This document shows, in pieces, positions 1-7,974 of a stretch of 64,000 nt of DNA. Every line of letters begins with the position of its first letter. Position 1 is the stretch's first letter. Location of the stretch: assembly GCF_049994905.1 (NCBI RefSeq), contig NZ_CP188258.1, positions 124,001 to 188,000 on the forward strand. The letters run 5' to 3'. A program made the translations under genes and the position numbers. The notes under the pieces were generated by a model, which was not told the DNA's origin, did not search any database, and worked only from the letters and a program-made list of their open reading frames with translations. The stretch is from Diaminobutyricibacter sp049994905. Lineage in GTDB: Bacteria > Actinomycetota > Actinomycetes > Actinomycetales > Microbacteriaceae.

Positions 1-275
1 TCGGTGTGCCGGCGTCGAACAACGGCTTCCACACCAGCTTCAACGATCCTGCCGTCGAAGCACTCGTGAAGAAGTTCACGACCGCGACGAGCGAGGCAGA
101 CCGCGCGAAGGAGTGGCCGGTCATCCAGCAGAAGCTGATGGACACGCAGCCGCTGGTCAACGTGCTCGACTACCCGCTGATCAACGCCCAGGCGAAGAAC
201 GTCTGTGGCGCCACCGTCAACGCCATGGGCGTCGACATGCTACAGAACACGTGGCTGGCTCCCGCGTCCAAGTGA
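1..275 (+). CDS. ABC transporter substrate-binding protein, C-terminal fragment
   Basis: The gene begins before the window; the last ~91 codons are read in the frame starting at base 3. The visible part (a helix with DRAKEWPVIQQKLM, then PLVNVLDYPLINAQ and a final NTWLAPASK) looks like the end of a family 5 (SBP_bac_5) solute-binding lipoprotein, in which a late helix listing repeated 'half-load' residues precedes a short beta strand. It sits 29 bases before two permeases and two ATPases, so it is very probably the extracellular binding subunit of that importer. The ligand (peptide or oligosaccharide) cannot be told from this fragment. The family call rests mainly on context. Confidence 0.8.
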   Translation, partial: GVPASNNGFHTSFNDPAVEALVKKFTTATSEADRAKEWPVIQQKLMDTQPLVNVLDYPLINAQAKNVCGATVNAMGVDMLQNTWLAPASK

Positions 276-304
276 CACGGGATCACACCGAGCTGGGATA
301 GACG

Positions 305-1243
305 ATGACGAGATACTTGGTCAAGCGCGTGCTGCAGGCCGTGCTGGTGTTGTGGGGACTGGCCACCGTGGTCTTCTTCGTGCTGCACCTCATCCCGGGC
401 GACCCCGTGCGGGCAGTGCTCGGCGGGCGCGCTTCGGACAGCACGATCGCACACGTCAGGGACCAGCTCGGGCTGAACCGCCCGCTCTTCGAGCAGTACG
501 TGGGGTTCCTGAACGACATCATCCACGGCAACCTGGGAACGTCGCTCGCGCTCAACGACCAGGTCGGCCACATCCTCAGTCAGCGTCTGCTGCCCAGCGT
601 GCTCCTGATCGCATACGGGATGCTGTTCGCGGTGCTGATCGGAGCGCCGCTCGGCATCTGGGCGGCGCTCCGCCCGAACCGGCCGGCAGACCACGTCATC
701 CGGTTCGGCACGACGTTCCTCTTCGGAATGCCCACCTTCTGGCTCGCGCTGGTACTGGCCCTCGTCCTCGCGCTGGGGCTCGGCTGGTTCCCGGTGTCCG
801 GATATCAGTCGGGGCTGGGCGGGATGCTGCGCACGCTGACCCTTCCGGCACTGACGCTGGGCCTCTCGCTCGTGGTCATCGTGACCCGCACGTTGCGGTC
901 GAACCTCATCGAGGTTCTCAAGTCCGAGTACATCGAGGCGGCGCGCTCCCGCGGACTGTCCGAGCGCCGGGTCGTGGCGAAGCACGCCCTGCGTAATGCC
1001 GCGATGCCGACGCTGACGATCCTCTCCACCATCGTCGGGTACCTCATCGGAAGTACCGTCGTGCTCGAGCAGGTGTTCCGCATCCCGGGAGCCGGTTCGC
1101 TCCTGGTCCAGTCGATCCTCAGCCGTGACTACCAGACCGTGCAGGCGATTGCGCTCCTGTCCGGCCTCGTGGTCGTCGCCGCCGGGCTCGGTGCGGACCT
1201 CCTGCAGGCTGTTCTCGACCCACGAGTGAGGTTGGCACGATGA
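305..1243 (+). CDS. ABC transporter permease, DppB/OppB type
   Basis: This 312-residue inner-membrane permease has the family's opening: one membrane helix (about residues 9-30, ending in HLIPGDPV) followed by an external segment and then five more hydrophobic segments. The cytoplasmic EAA loop that docks the ATPase is visible around residues 208-230 (EAARSRGLSERRVVAKHALRNA, given here as EAARSRGLSE and KHALRNA). ATG at 305 follows the substrate-binding gene closely and overlaps the next permease by 4 bases, so the genes form one operon. Its job is to form half of the transmembrane channel of an Opp/Dpp-type importer for peptides, nickel chelates or oligosaccharides. The substrate is unknown. 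Confidence 0.92.
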   Translation: MTRYLVKRVLQAVLVLWGLATVVFFVLHLIPGDPVRAVLGGRASDSTIAHVRDQLGLNRPLFEQYVGFLNDIIHGNLGTSLALNDQVGHILSQRLLPSVLLIAYGMLFAVLIGAPLGIWAALRPNRPADHVIRFGTTFLFGMPTFWLALVLALVLALGLGWFPVSGYQSGLGGMLRTLTLPALTLGLSLVVIVTRTLRSNLIEVLKSEYIEAARSRGLSERRVVAKHALRNAAMPTLTILSTIVGYLIGSTVVLEQVFRIPGAGSLLVQSILSRDYQTVQAIALLSGLVVVAAGLGADLLQAVLDPRVRLAR

Positions 1244-2124
1244 CCACGACTCAGCTGCTCACTCCCGTTGCTGCGGAACGCACGTCCTTCGTGCACAAGG
1301 CTTTCGGCGGTGTGCGCAATCTTCCCCGCTCGGTTCAGATCGGACTCGTCATCGTCACGGTGATGGTGCTCGCAGCGGCGTTCGCCCCAATCGTCGCCCC
1401 CTACGGCCCGAACGACCTGAACTTCGGAGCGGCGCTTCAGCCGCCGTCGCTCGCGCACCTCATGGGCACGGATGAGAACGGGCGCGACCTCTTCTCCCGC
1501 TGCCTGTATGCGCTCCGGCTGGACTTCCTCGTCGTGTTCTTCGTGACCTACGTTCCGCTACCGTTCGGCGTGGTCGTCGGCGCGGTCGCCGGCTACTTCG
1601 GGCGCGCTACGGATTCGGTGATCGCGCGGTTCACCGATGTCATTGTGGCCGTCCCGTTCCTTGTGCTGGTCGCCGCCGTCGTTGCCGTGGTCGGACCCGG
1701 CATGACGGGCGTGCTCATCGCGGTGCCCATCGTCTCGTGGGCCATGTATGCACGGCTCGCGCGTTCCGAGATGCTCGTGATGCGCGAACTGGCCTACATG
1801 GATGCCTGTGTCGCCCTCGGGTTCAGCCGAACCCGGACCATCTTCCGCCACGGTGTACCGAACCTGATCCGCTCCAGCCTCGTCTACTCGACGGTCGACC
1901 TGATGGGCAACTTCCTGCTTCTTGCGGGCCTCTCCTACCTCGGACTGGGCGCGCAGCCGCCGCAGGCCGAACTCGGCGCGATCATCGCCGACGGGCAGTC
2001 GTACATCCTCACCGCGTGGTGGCTGGCGACGCTCCCGGGCCTGGTGCTGGTCATCTTCGGCATCGGCGTCGGGATGATCGGTGAGGGCCTTTCGGACCGC
2101 CGAGCGAAAGGAGCTCTCGCATGA
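1240..2124 (+). CDS. ABC transporter permease, DppC/OppC type
   Basis: A 294-residue permease with an N-terminal helix (about residues 31-52), the family motif LMGTDENGRDLFSR after it (residues 75-88) and further membrane spans. The EAA-like loop reads YMDACVALGFSRTRTIFRHG (about 186-205). The start ATG lies in the last codon of the upstream permease (ATGA overlap), and its own stop overlaps the following ATPase in the same way, so translation is coupled. It pairs with the DppB-type subunit to form the channel. Lengths and motifs are normal for the family; nothing looks truncated. Confidence 0.92.
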   Translation: MTTTQLLTPVAAERTSFVHKAFGGVRNLPRSVQIGLVIVTVMVLAAAFAPIVAPYGPNDLNFGAALQPPSLAHLMGTDENGRDLFSRCLYALRLDFLVVFFVTYVPLPFGVVVGAVAGYFGRATDSVIARFTDVIVAVPFLVLVAAVVAVVGPGMTGVLIAVPIVSWAMYARLARSEMLVMRELAYMDACVALGFSRTRTIFRHGVPNLIRSSLVYSTVDLMGNFLLLAGLSYLGLGAQPPQAELGAIIADGQSYILTAWWLATLPGLVLVIFGIGVGMIGEGLSDRRAKGALA

Positions 2125-3134
2125 GCCTCCTCACTGTCGATAACCTCCGCATCGAGTTCGGGTCGGCCGACGCTCCGCTCGCCGCCGTCGACAAGGTCGG
2201 ATTCAGCATCGAAGCCGGCGAGGTCGTCGGACTCATCGGCGAATCCGGCTCCGGCAAGAGCCTGACCAGCCGTGCGATCATGGGTCTCGTCAGTTACCCC
2301 GGCCGCGTCGCCGACGGTTCGATCACCTTCGACGGGCGCAACGTGCTCGAGATGTCCCCCAAAGAGCTTCGGGCGTTCCGTGCGCGTGAAGTCGGAATGA
2401 TCTTCCAGGATCCGTTCAGCTCCCTCAGCCCCGTCTACCGGGTGGGAGCACAGCTCGCGGAGACGCTCCGCGTGAACTCGGGCCTCTCCCGGCGGGCCGC
2501 CAAGGAGGCGGCCGTCGAGCTGCTCGACCGGGTCGGGATCCCGGATCCGGAGCGTCGCGCCCGCTCGTACCCGCACGAACTCAGCGGCGGGCAGCGGCAG
2601 CGGGTCATGATCGCGTTCGCCACTGCTGCCAAGCCGCGCCTGCTGCTGGCCGACGAGCCGACCACGGCCCTGGATGTGACGACACAGGAGCAGATCCTCG
2701 CGCTCTTGGCCGAAATGCAGCGGGACAACGGTATGGCGATGCTCCTCGTCTCGCACGACTTCGGTGTCATCGCGCAGATGTGCGACCGTGTCGTGGTGAT
2801 GTACGGTGGCCGTGTCGTGGAGACCGGGCCCATCGCCGATATCTACGAGTCTCCGAAGCATCCGTACACCAAAGCCCTGCTTGCGTCTGTGCCACACCTC
2901 GAAGTCGGTGACCGGGGTCGTCGGCCCTTGGTTCTCGCCGGGCAGCCGCCGCAGCTGGGAGCGATTCGCGAGGGGTGCGTCTTCGCGCCGCGCTGTTCCC
3001 AGGCGCACGACGAGTGCACCCGGGTGGAGATGTCTCTCGAGCCGTCCGGTGCGGCGCACCAGTCCGCGTGCCTGTTGGAGCCGGCTTCGGCCGGCCGCAA
3101 ACAGTTGCCGCTCACCGTCGGAGGTGTGAAATGA
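2121..3134 (+). CDS. ABC transporter ATP-binding protein, DppD/OppD type
   Basis: A 337-residue ATPase with Walker A GESGSGKS (about residues 39-46), Q-loop FQDPF, signature LSGGQRQRV, Walker B LLLADEPTTALD and switch His in LLVSHD. After the nucleotide-binding domain it keeps the oligopeptide/dipeptide transporter C-terminal region with a cluster of cysteines (GCVFAPRCS, HDEC and SACL), which in some family members binds an iron-sulphur cluster. It energises the preceding two permeases. It overlaps both neighbours by 4 bases. The 'oligopeptide' label is generic for this family and does not define the cargo. Confidence 0.92.
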   Translation: MSLLTVDNLRIEFGSADAPLAAVDKVGFSIEAGEVVGLIGESGSGKSLTSRAIMGLVSYPGRVADGSITFDGRNVLEMSPKELRAFRAREVGMIFQDPFSSLSPVYRVGAQLAETLRVNSGLSRRAAKEAAVELLDRVGIPDPERRARSYPHELSGGQRQRVMIAFATAAKPRLLLADEPTTALDVTTQEQILALLAEMQRDNGMAMLLVSHDFGVIAQMCDRVVVMYGGRVVETGPIADIYESPKHPYTKALLASVPHLEVGDRGRRPLVLAGQPPQLGAIREGCVFAPRCSQAHDECTRVEMSLEPSGAAHQSACLLEPASAGRKQLPLTVGGVK

Positions 3135-3961
3135 CCGAAGCCAGGCGCACGGTGCTGTCCGTCCAGGAGCTCACAAAGGACTTCGCCCTCCGGGGTGGTC
3201 GGGCCGCGCTCGGCGCCGGCCAGGTCCACCGAGCCGTCGACTCGGTGTCGCTCGACATCGCAGCGGGGGAGATCCTCGGCCTCGCCGGTGGCTCCGGCAG
3301 CGGAAAGAGCACCCTCGCCCGGTGCATCATCCGGCTGGTCGAGCCCGACTCCGGGCGGGTCTTCCTTGGCGACGAGGACGTGCTCGCGGCCAAGGGCAAG
3401 GACCTGCGTGCACTGAGGCGGCGCATCCAGATGGTCTTCCAGGACCCGTACGCGTCGCTCGATCCGCGCATGACAGTCGGCGCGGCCCTCCTGGAGGTCG
3501 GCCGCGTCCACAACATGCCTGGCAGCAGCGATCAGGAGTCGTTCGTCAGCACGCTGCTCGACCAGGTGCAGCTGCACCGGAGCATGGCCTCGCGCCGGCC
3601 GAGCGAGCTCTCGGGCGGCCAGCGCCAGCGGGTCGCTATCGCGCGCGCCCTCGCAGCCGGGCCCGAAGTGCTGATCGCCGACGAAGCGGTGAGCGCGCTC
3701 GATGTCTCGGTGCAGGCGCAGCTGCTCAACCTGTTCATGGACCTCCGCGACGAACTCGGCCTGGGCATCCTCTTCGTGAGCCACCAACTGGCGGTGCTGG
3801 CCCAGATCTGCGATCGCATCGCGGTCATGAGCACGGGACGCATCGTGGAACTGGCGGACACGCGGACGCTTTTCGACCGCCCGGAGCACGAATACGTCAA
3901 GGCTCTGCTCGCAGCGCATCCCAGCCCTGATCCGCGCGAGCGCGAACGACGTATCGCCTAG
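3131..3961 (+). CDS. ABC transporter ATP-binding protein, DppF/OppF type
   Basis: A second ATPase of 276 residues. I place the start at ATG 3131, overlapping the stop of the upstream ATPase by 4 bases; the reading frame is open further upstream but that part lies inside the upstream gene. Walker A is GGSGSGKS (Glu of the usual GESGSGKS replaced by Gly, still a valid P-loop), then FQDPY, LSGGQRQRV, Walker B VLIADEAVSALD and ILFVSHQ, with Gln following the switch His. It is shorter than usual OppF proteins because the C-terminal cysteine-rich tail is absent. Last gene of the importer operon. Confidence 0.9.
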   Translation: MTEARRTVLSVQELTKDFALRGGRAALGAGQVHRAVDSVSLDIAAGEILGLAGGSGSGKSTLARCIIRLVEPDSGRVFLGDEDVLAAKGKDLRALRRRIQMVFQDPYASLDPRMTVGAALLEVGRVHNMPGSSDQESFVSTLLDQVQLHRSMASRRPSELSGGQRQRVAIARALAAGPEVLIADEAVSALDVSVQAQLLNLFMDLRDELGLGILFVSHQLAVLAQICDRIAVMSTGRIVELADTRTLFDRPEHEYVKALLAAHPSPDPRERERRIA

Positions 3962-3995
3962 CAGATCTGCGCTTTCCTCGCGCCGGAGCATTCGA

Positions 3996-4057
3996 GCGTG
4001 CCCGTTCCGGTCGAGCGTGGCTGCAGCGCATGTCACGTTCGACCGGGAGCGGCACAC
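3996..4057 (+). terminator. Long imperfect hairpin after the importer operon
   Basis: Two arms of about 26 bases (3996-4021 and 4032-4057) match in roughly 20 positions and are separated by a 10-base loop; the core pair is CGGTCGA with TTCGACCG. It begins 35 bases past the stop of the last importer gene. There is no T-run after it, so it would be a hairpin-only terminator or mRNA 3' stabiliser. A folding calculation was not possible here. Confidence 0.45.
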
Positions 4058-4094
4058 TCGGCGTCGTCGCCGATGAGGGCGCCCGCGAGCGCTC

Positions 4095-4122
4095 TTGACG
4101 TACATGCCGACCCGGGTATTGG
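4095..4122 (+). promoter_or_regulatory. Candidate promoter of the P-type ATPase gene, with long leader
   Basis: TTGACG (4095-4100), 16 bases, TATTGG (4117-4122) resembles a housekeeping promoter. If used, it gives a 5' leader of about 170 bases before the ATG at 4302, which has a strong Shine-Dalgarno (GAGGAGG). The stretch 3962-4301 otherwise contains only the hairpin described separately; I recognise no riboswitch fold by eye. Confidence 0.35.
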
Positions 4123-4301
4123 GTAAGGACTATCGCCCGCCAGAGCGTTGAGAGTCGTCGTCCAGCGACAGGGAGGTCGGTCGTGGGCACGATCCCATAC
4201 CGTATGAGCCCCAGCCCGACCTCGACATCGAGTTACCGAAACGGCCGGAGCGCGGCGATTCCGACCCCGTTCTGAGCACCGCCCGCGTTGAGGAGGAACT
4301 C

Positions 4302-7013
4302 ATGACCGAGAAACTCTCGGTGGACACGACCTGGTATGCGCTCGACATCGACGAAGTGGCGACCCGGCTGGATGTGGATCCGGCACAGGGACTGAGCGCG
4401 GCCGAGGCGCAGAAGCGGCTCCAGGAGTATGGCCCGAACGAGCTGGCCGCCGCGAAGACCGAACCGACGTGGCTGCGGTTCCTCAAGCACTACCGCGACT
4501 ACATGCAGATCGTTCTCGTCGTCGCCGCCGGGGTCAGCCTGATCATCCACGAGTACAAGACCGCTGTCGGCCTGTTCCTGCTGACGCTGTTCAATGCGTG
4601 GCTCGGGTACCACCAGGAAGGAAAGGCTGAGGCGGCCGCGGCATCCCTCGGCCGCATGATGAAGTCGACGGCCAAAGTCCGTCGCGGTGGCGAGATCGTC
4701 GAGCTCGACGCCGAGCAGATCGTGCCAGGCGACATCGTGGTCGTCGATGCGGGTGACCGGGTTCCTGCCGACGGCCGCATCATCCTGGCCGCGACCCTCC
4801 AGATCGAGGAGGGTGCGCTGACGGGTGAGAGCGTCGCGGTCGAGAAGGATGTGGCGACGATCTACAGCGCGGATGTCGCCATCGGCGACCGCCTCGACAT
4901 GGCTTTCATGAACACCAACGTGACGCGGGGCCACGGCGAGATCCTCGTCACCACGACGGGTATGGGGTCAGAGGTCGGCCACATCGCCGACCTGCTGTCT
5001 GAACAGAAGGTGGAGAAGACCCCGCTCACCAAGCAGGTCGACCGGCTCACCATTTTCATCATCATCGCGGCGCTGTTCGCGTTCGTCGCCATCGTGATCA
5101 TGGGCCTGGTGCAGGGCGAATCCTTCACTGTGTTGTTCGGGATCGGTGTGGCGCTCGCCGTGGGTTCGATTCCGGATGCTCTCCCGGCGGTCGTGACGAC
5201 CATCTTGTCTGTCGGCTCGGTGAACATGGCGAAGAAGAACGCCATCATGAAAGTGCTGCCCGCGGTCGAGACGCTCGGATCCACTTCCGCGATCAACTCC
5301 GACAAGACCGGAACCCTGACGCTCAACCAGATGACCGTGCGCGAGGTCACCACCGTGCAGCACCACTATTCGGTGACCGGCGAGGGGTACAGCTTCGAAG
5401 GGCAGGTGCAGCTCACCGACGGCGTCGCCGAGCGTGACCTGGACTATGTCATGTTCTCGTGTGCGCTCTGCAACGACTCCGACATCCGGGACGGCCAGGT
5501 CATCGGCGACCCGACGGAGGGTGCGCTCTACGTGCTGGCCGAGAAGGGCGGTGTGGATGTCCGCGAGTTCCGCCGCACCTACCCCCGTGTCGCGTCGGTA
5601 CCGTTCGACTCCGACTACAAGTTCATGGCGACGTTCCATCGCATGCCCGGTGACGACGGCTCGCCGGTGATCCGCGCCTATGTGAAGGGCGCCCCCGATG
5701 TGTTGTTGAGCAGGTCGTCGACCGTGCGGATGTCGGCCGAGCGGTCCGACCTGTTCACCGACGAGACCCGCGCGAAGGTGCTCGCCGAGAACGAGCGCAT
5801 CGCCGGGCAGGGCCGACGGGTGCTGGCCCTCGCCCAGCGGGAGTTCGATGCGGCGACGTTCGACCCGTCGGGCGACATGATGAGGCTGATGACCGACCTG
5901 CAGCTGACGGCGCTCATCGGCGAGGTCGATCCGCCGCGGGCCGAAGCGGTGGCTGCGATCGCGGAGGCGAAGCGGGCGGGCATCCGGGTTCGGATGATCA
6001 CGGGCGACCACGCGGTCACGGCGGCCGCGATCGCCGACGAGCTCGGAATCGAGGGCCGGGCGGTGACCGGCGCTGAGTTCGCGGCGATGAGCGACGCAGA
6101 AGCCGACGCATCCGTGGACACGATCGGCGTGATCGCCCGGGTGGCACCGGAGCACAAGGTCAGGCTGGTCGAGGTGCTGAAGCGCAAAGGGAACATCGTC
6201 GCGATGACCGGCGACGGGGTGAACGATGCGCCGGCGATCGCTGCGGCCGACATCGGTATCGCGATGGGCATCACCGGCACCGATGTCGCCAAGGGGGCCG
6301 CCAAGATGATCCTCGCCGACGACAACTTCGCCACCATCATCGCGGCCGTGGCCGAGGGCCGGCTGGTCTACGACAACCTGCAGAAGTTCATCCGCATCCA
6401 GGTCGCGAACCTGTATATGTTCATCCTGGCATTCATCGGCTCGTCCGCCTTCGCCATCGCCGGCACTGCACTGCTGAGCCCGGCGCAGGTGCTCTGGATC
6501 CACCTGGCGGTCGTCGCCCCGATCGGTGCGGTCATGGGTCTCGACCTTGCGACGCCCGGCATCATGGACCGCAAGCCACGACCCTTCAACCAGCCGATCA
6601 TCGTGCGGTCGATGATGCTCCGGCTGCTCGGAGCCGGGATCTACATGGCGGCGGCGACCCTGATCATCGTGCAGATCGGCAAGACCACGTACGGTTCGCT
6701 CGAGGTCGGCCAGACGATGGCGATCGTCGGCCTCTCGCTGATGAACATCTTTCTCGCGCTGAACCTGCGCTACCCCGAGGAAAGCGCCTTCGGGGCATCC
6801 ACGTTCTCGAACCCGAAGCTGCTGTGGGCGTTCGCGTGGGCAGTGGTCGGTTCGATCCTGATCACCCAGACGAAGGCGCTGCAGGAGTTGTTCGCCACTG
6901 TGCCGCTCACGGCGACGCAGTGGGGTATCTGCCTCGTGCCGGGCGTAGTGCTGCTGTTGCTCGGTGAACTGCTGAAGCTTGTGCTCCGGGCGCGGCGCCG
7001 GCGGGCCGCATGA
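4302..7013 (+). CDS. Cation-transporting P-type ATPase, type II (Ca2+-like)
   Basis: A 903-residue P-type ATPase: N-terminal cation-ATPase domain (LSAAEAQKRLQEYGPNEL, about 29-46), actuator domain with ALTGES, the membrane motif PDALPAVVTT before the phosphorylation site SDKTGTLT (Asp334 phosphorylated), nucleotide-binding domain with VKGAPDVLL, hinge MTGDGVNDAPA, and a C-terminal block of membrane spans. The order and length match type II pumps (SERCA/PMR1-like and bacterial Ca2+ or Na+/K+-like ATPases). The usual PEGLP of Ca2+ pumps reads PDALP here, so the ion is uncertain. Its TGA overlaps the next ATG, coupling it to a DNA glycosylase, an unusual partner. Confidence 0.9.
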   Translation: MTEKLSVDTTWYALDIDEVATRLDVDPAQGLSAAEAQKRLQEYGPNELAAAKTEPTWLRFLKHYRDYMQIVLVVAAGVSLIIHEYKTAVGLFLLTLFNAWLGYHQEGKAEAAAASLGRMMKSTAKVRRGGEIVELDAEQIVPGDIVVVDAGDRVPADGRIILAATLQIEEGALTGESVAVEKDVATIYSADVAIGDRLDMAFMNTNVTRGHGEILVTTTGMGSEVGHIADLLSEQKVEKTPLTKQVDRLTIFIIIAALFAFVAIVIMGLVQGESFTVLFGIGVALAVGSIPDALPAVVTTILSVGSVNMAKKNAIMKVLPAVETLGSTSAINSDKTGTLTLNQMTVREVTTVQHHYSVTGEGYSFEGQVQLTDGVAERDLDYVMFSCALCNDSDIRDGQVIGDPTEGALYVLAEKGGVDVREFRRTYPRVASVPFDSDYKFMATFHRMPGDDGSPVIRAYVKGAPDVLLSRSSTVRMSAERSDLFTDETRAKVLAENERIAGQGRRVLALAQREFDAATFDPSGDMMRLMTDLQLTALIGEVDPPRAEAVAAIAEAKRAGIRVRMITGDHAVTAAAIADELGIEGRAVTGAEFAAMSDAEADASVDTIGVIARVAPEHKVRLVEVLKRKGNIVAMTGDGVNDAPAIAAADIGIAMGITGTDVAKGAAKMILADDNFATIIAAVAEGRLVYDNLQKFIRIQVANLYMFILAFIGSSAFAIAGTALLSPAQVLWIHLAVVAPIGAVMGLDLATPGIMDRKPRPFNQPIIVRSMMLRLLGAGIYMAAATLIIVQIGKTTYGSLEVGQTMAIVGLSLMNIFLALNLRYPEESAFGASTFSNPKLLWAFAWAVVGSILITQTKALQELFATVPLTATQWGICLVPGVVLLLLGELLKLVLRARRRRAA

Positions 7014-7657
7014 CAGAAGTGACCCCGGCCGAGGCCGCCGAGATACTGGCAGAACGCGATCCGGTGATCGCGCGGCTGCTGCGCGAAGACGGGCCGCCGA
7101 AGGTTCCGTTCCCTCCCGAATCGCCCTTCGCCGGGCTGGTGCGCGGCATCACCTACCAGCAGCTGGCGGGGGCTGCGGCTGCCGCCATTCACGGCCGACT
7201 GGTCGCATCACTCGGCGGCGAGGTCACACCTGAAGGCATCCTGACCCTCTCCGATGCGACCTTGAGGACGGTAGGCATGTCGCGGGCGAAGGTGCTGTCG
7301 ATCCGCGACCTCTCGGCGAAAGCTGTCGCCGGCGAAGTCGAACTGGATCCGGCTGCGCTCGAGCACCAGTCGGACCAGGACATCGTCGCCAGCCTCAGCG
7401 CCGTGCGCGGCATCGGCCGCTGGTCGGCAGAGATGTTCCTCATCTTCCAGCTTCACCGGCTCGATGTCTGGCCGACCGGCGACCTCGCCGTGCGCAAGGG
7501 TTTCGGTCTCGGATGGGGCATACCCACGCCGACAGCCAAAGAGCTGGAGCCGCTCGGTGAGCCGTTCCATCCGTACCGCACCGTTGCCGCCTGGTATTGC
7601 TGGGTGGCCGCCCGGCTGTACGGGAGATCGACGGCGCTGAGCGCTGATCCTCACTAG
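7010..7657 (+). CDS. DNA-3-methyladenine glycosylase II-like (HhH-GPD)
   Basis: A 215-residue HhH-GPD protein. The helix-hairpin-helix reads LSAVRGIGRWSAEMFLI (about 127-143) and is followed by LDVWPTGDLAVRKG, in which Asp158 is the catalytic aspartate of AlkA-type enzymes; the N-terminal FAGLVRGITYQQLAG is also typical. It should excise alkylated purines from DNA in base excision repair. It lacks the N-terminal AlkA beta domain and Ada parts found in E. coli, as is common in short actinobacterial versions. ATG overlaps the ATPase stop by 4 bases, so it is probably co-transcribed with the pump. Confidence 0.88.
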   Translation: MTEVTPAEAAEILAERDPVIARLLREDGPPKVPFPPESPFAGLVRGITYQQLAGAAAAAIHGRLVASLGGEVTPEGILTLSDATLRTVGMSRAKVLSIRDLSAKAVAGEVELDPAALEHQSDQDIVASLSAVRGIGRWSAEMFLIFQLHRLDVWPTGDLAVRKGFGLGWGIPTPTAKELEPLGEPFHPYRTVAAWYCWVAARLYGRSTALSADPH

Positions 7658-7722
7658 TTGCGGACGAACGGATGCGAACACGTGGGCTGCCGCCGGGCGC
7701 ACGGCAGTGGCAGACTTCGGAC

Positions 7723-7929
7723 ATGAAGATCGAGCAGTGGTGGCCGAAGCTGAGCCCGGCGACGCGGGCCTGGCTGGTGGAGAACAACGGCGAGACGCTT
7801 CCGGCAGACCTCATCGAGCAGATCTCAGCCGTCGGAGGCGACGCGGACCTCGAGGATGGCGTGCTCTCCGACGCTGCGATCGACTGGGTCGAGGCGGCCG
7901 CGAACGACGAGTGGCCGAGCGCACTCTAG
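7723..7929 (+). CDS. Small acidic conserved protein of unknown function
   Basis: A 68-residue protein (MKIEQWWPKLSPATRAWL... ending EWPSAL). I chose ATG 7723 because the preceding residues in the frame have no coding character. It is acidic, without signal peptide or membrane segment, and its Trp-rich start and DxxxxWVEAA end suggest a small helical fold. The spacing CAGACT-6 bases-ATG resembles the leaderless starts seen elsewhere in the window. I recognise no family, and context gives no role. Confidence 0.65.
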   Translation: MKIEQWWPKLSPATRAWLVENNGETLPADLIEQISAVGGDADLEDGVLSDAAIDWVEAAANDEWPSAL

Positions 7930-7947
7930 CTCGGCGCCAGCGCCGAG
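7930..7947. terminator. GC hairpin between converging genes
   Basis: CTCGGCG (7930-7936), CCAG loop, CGCCGAG (7941-7947): a perfect 7-bp stem placed in the 45 bases between two converging stops. No T-tract follows on either strand; a bidirectional hairpin terminator is the likely role. Confidence 0.45.
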
Positions 7948-7974
7948 CGCCAGCGCCGGCGCCGCGCCGCCGCC

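Noticed and set aside
2975..3130. Upstream start for the second ATPase of the first importer
   Set aside because: It overlaps the first ATPase gene by 160 bases; ATGA coupling at 3131 is the normal arrangement.
2843..4105. 420-codon minus-strand frame reaching into the 3962-4301 gap
   Set aside because: Mostly antisense to the two ATPases and without recognisable domain or RBS; the part in the gap has no coding character.
3962..4301. Riboswitch before the cation ATPase
   Set aside because: The leader is long enough, but I see no conserved M-box, yybP or NiCo core; left as an unexplained leader.
4968..6503. 511-codon minus-strand frame opposite the P-type ATPase
   Set aside because: Shadow of a clear gene; composition (His/Asp/Arg-rich, no motif) is that of antisense GC-rich code.
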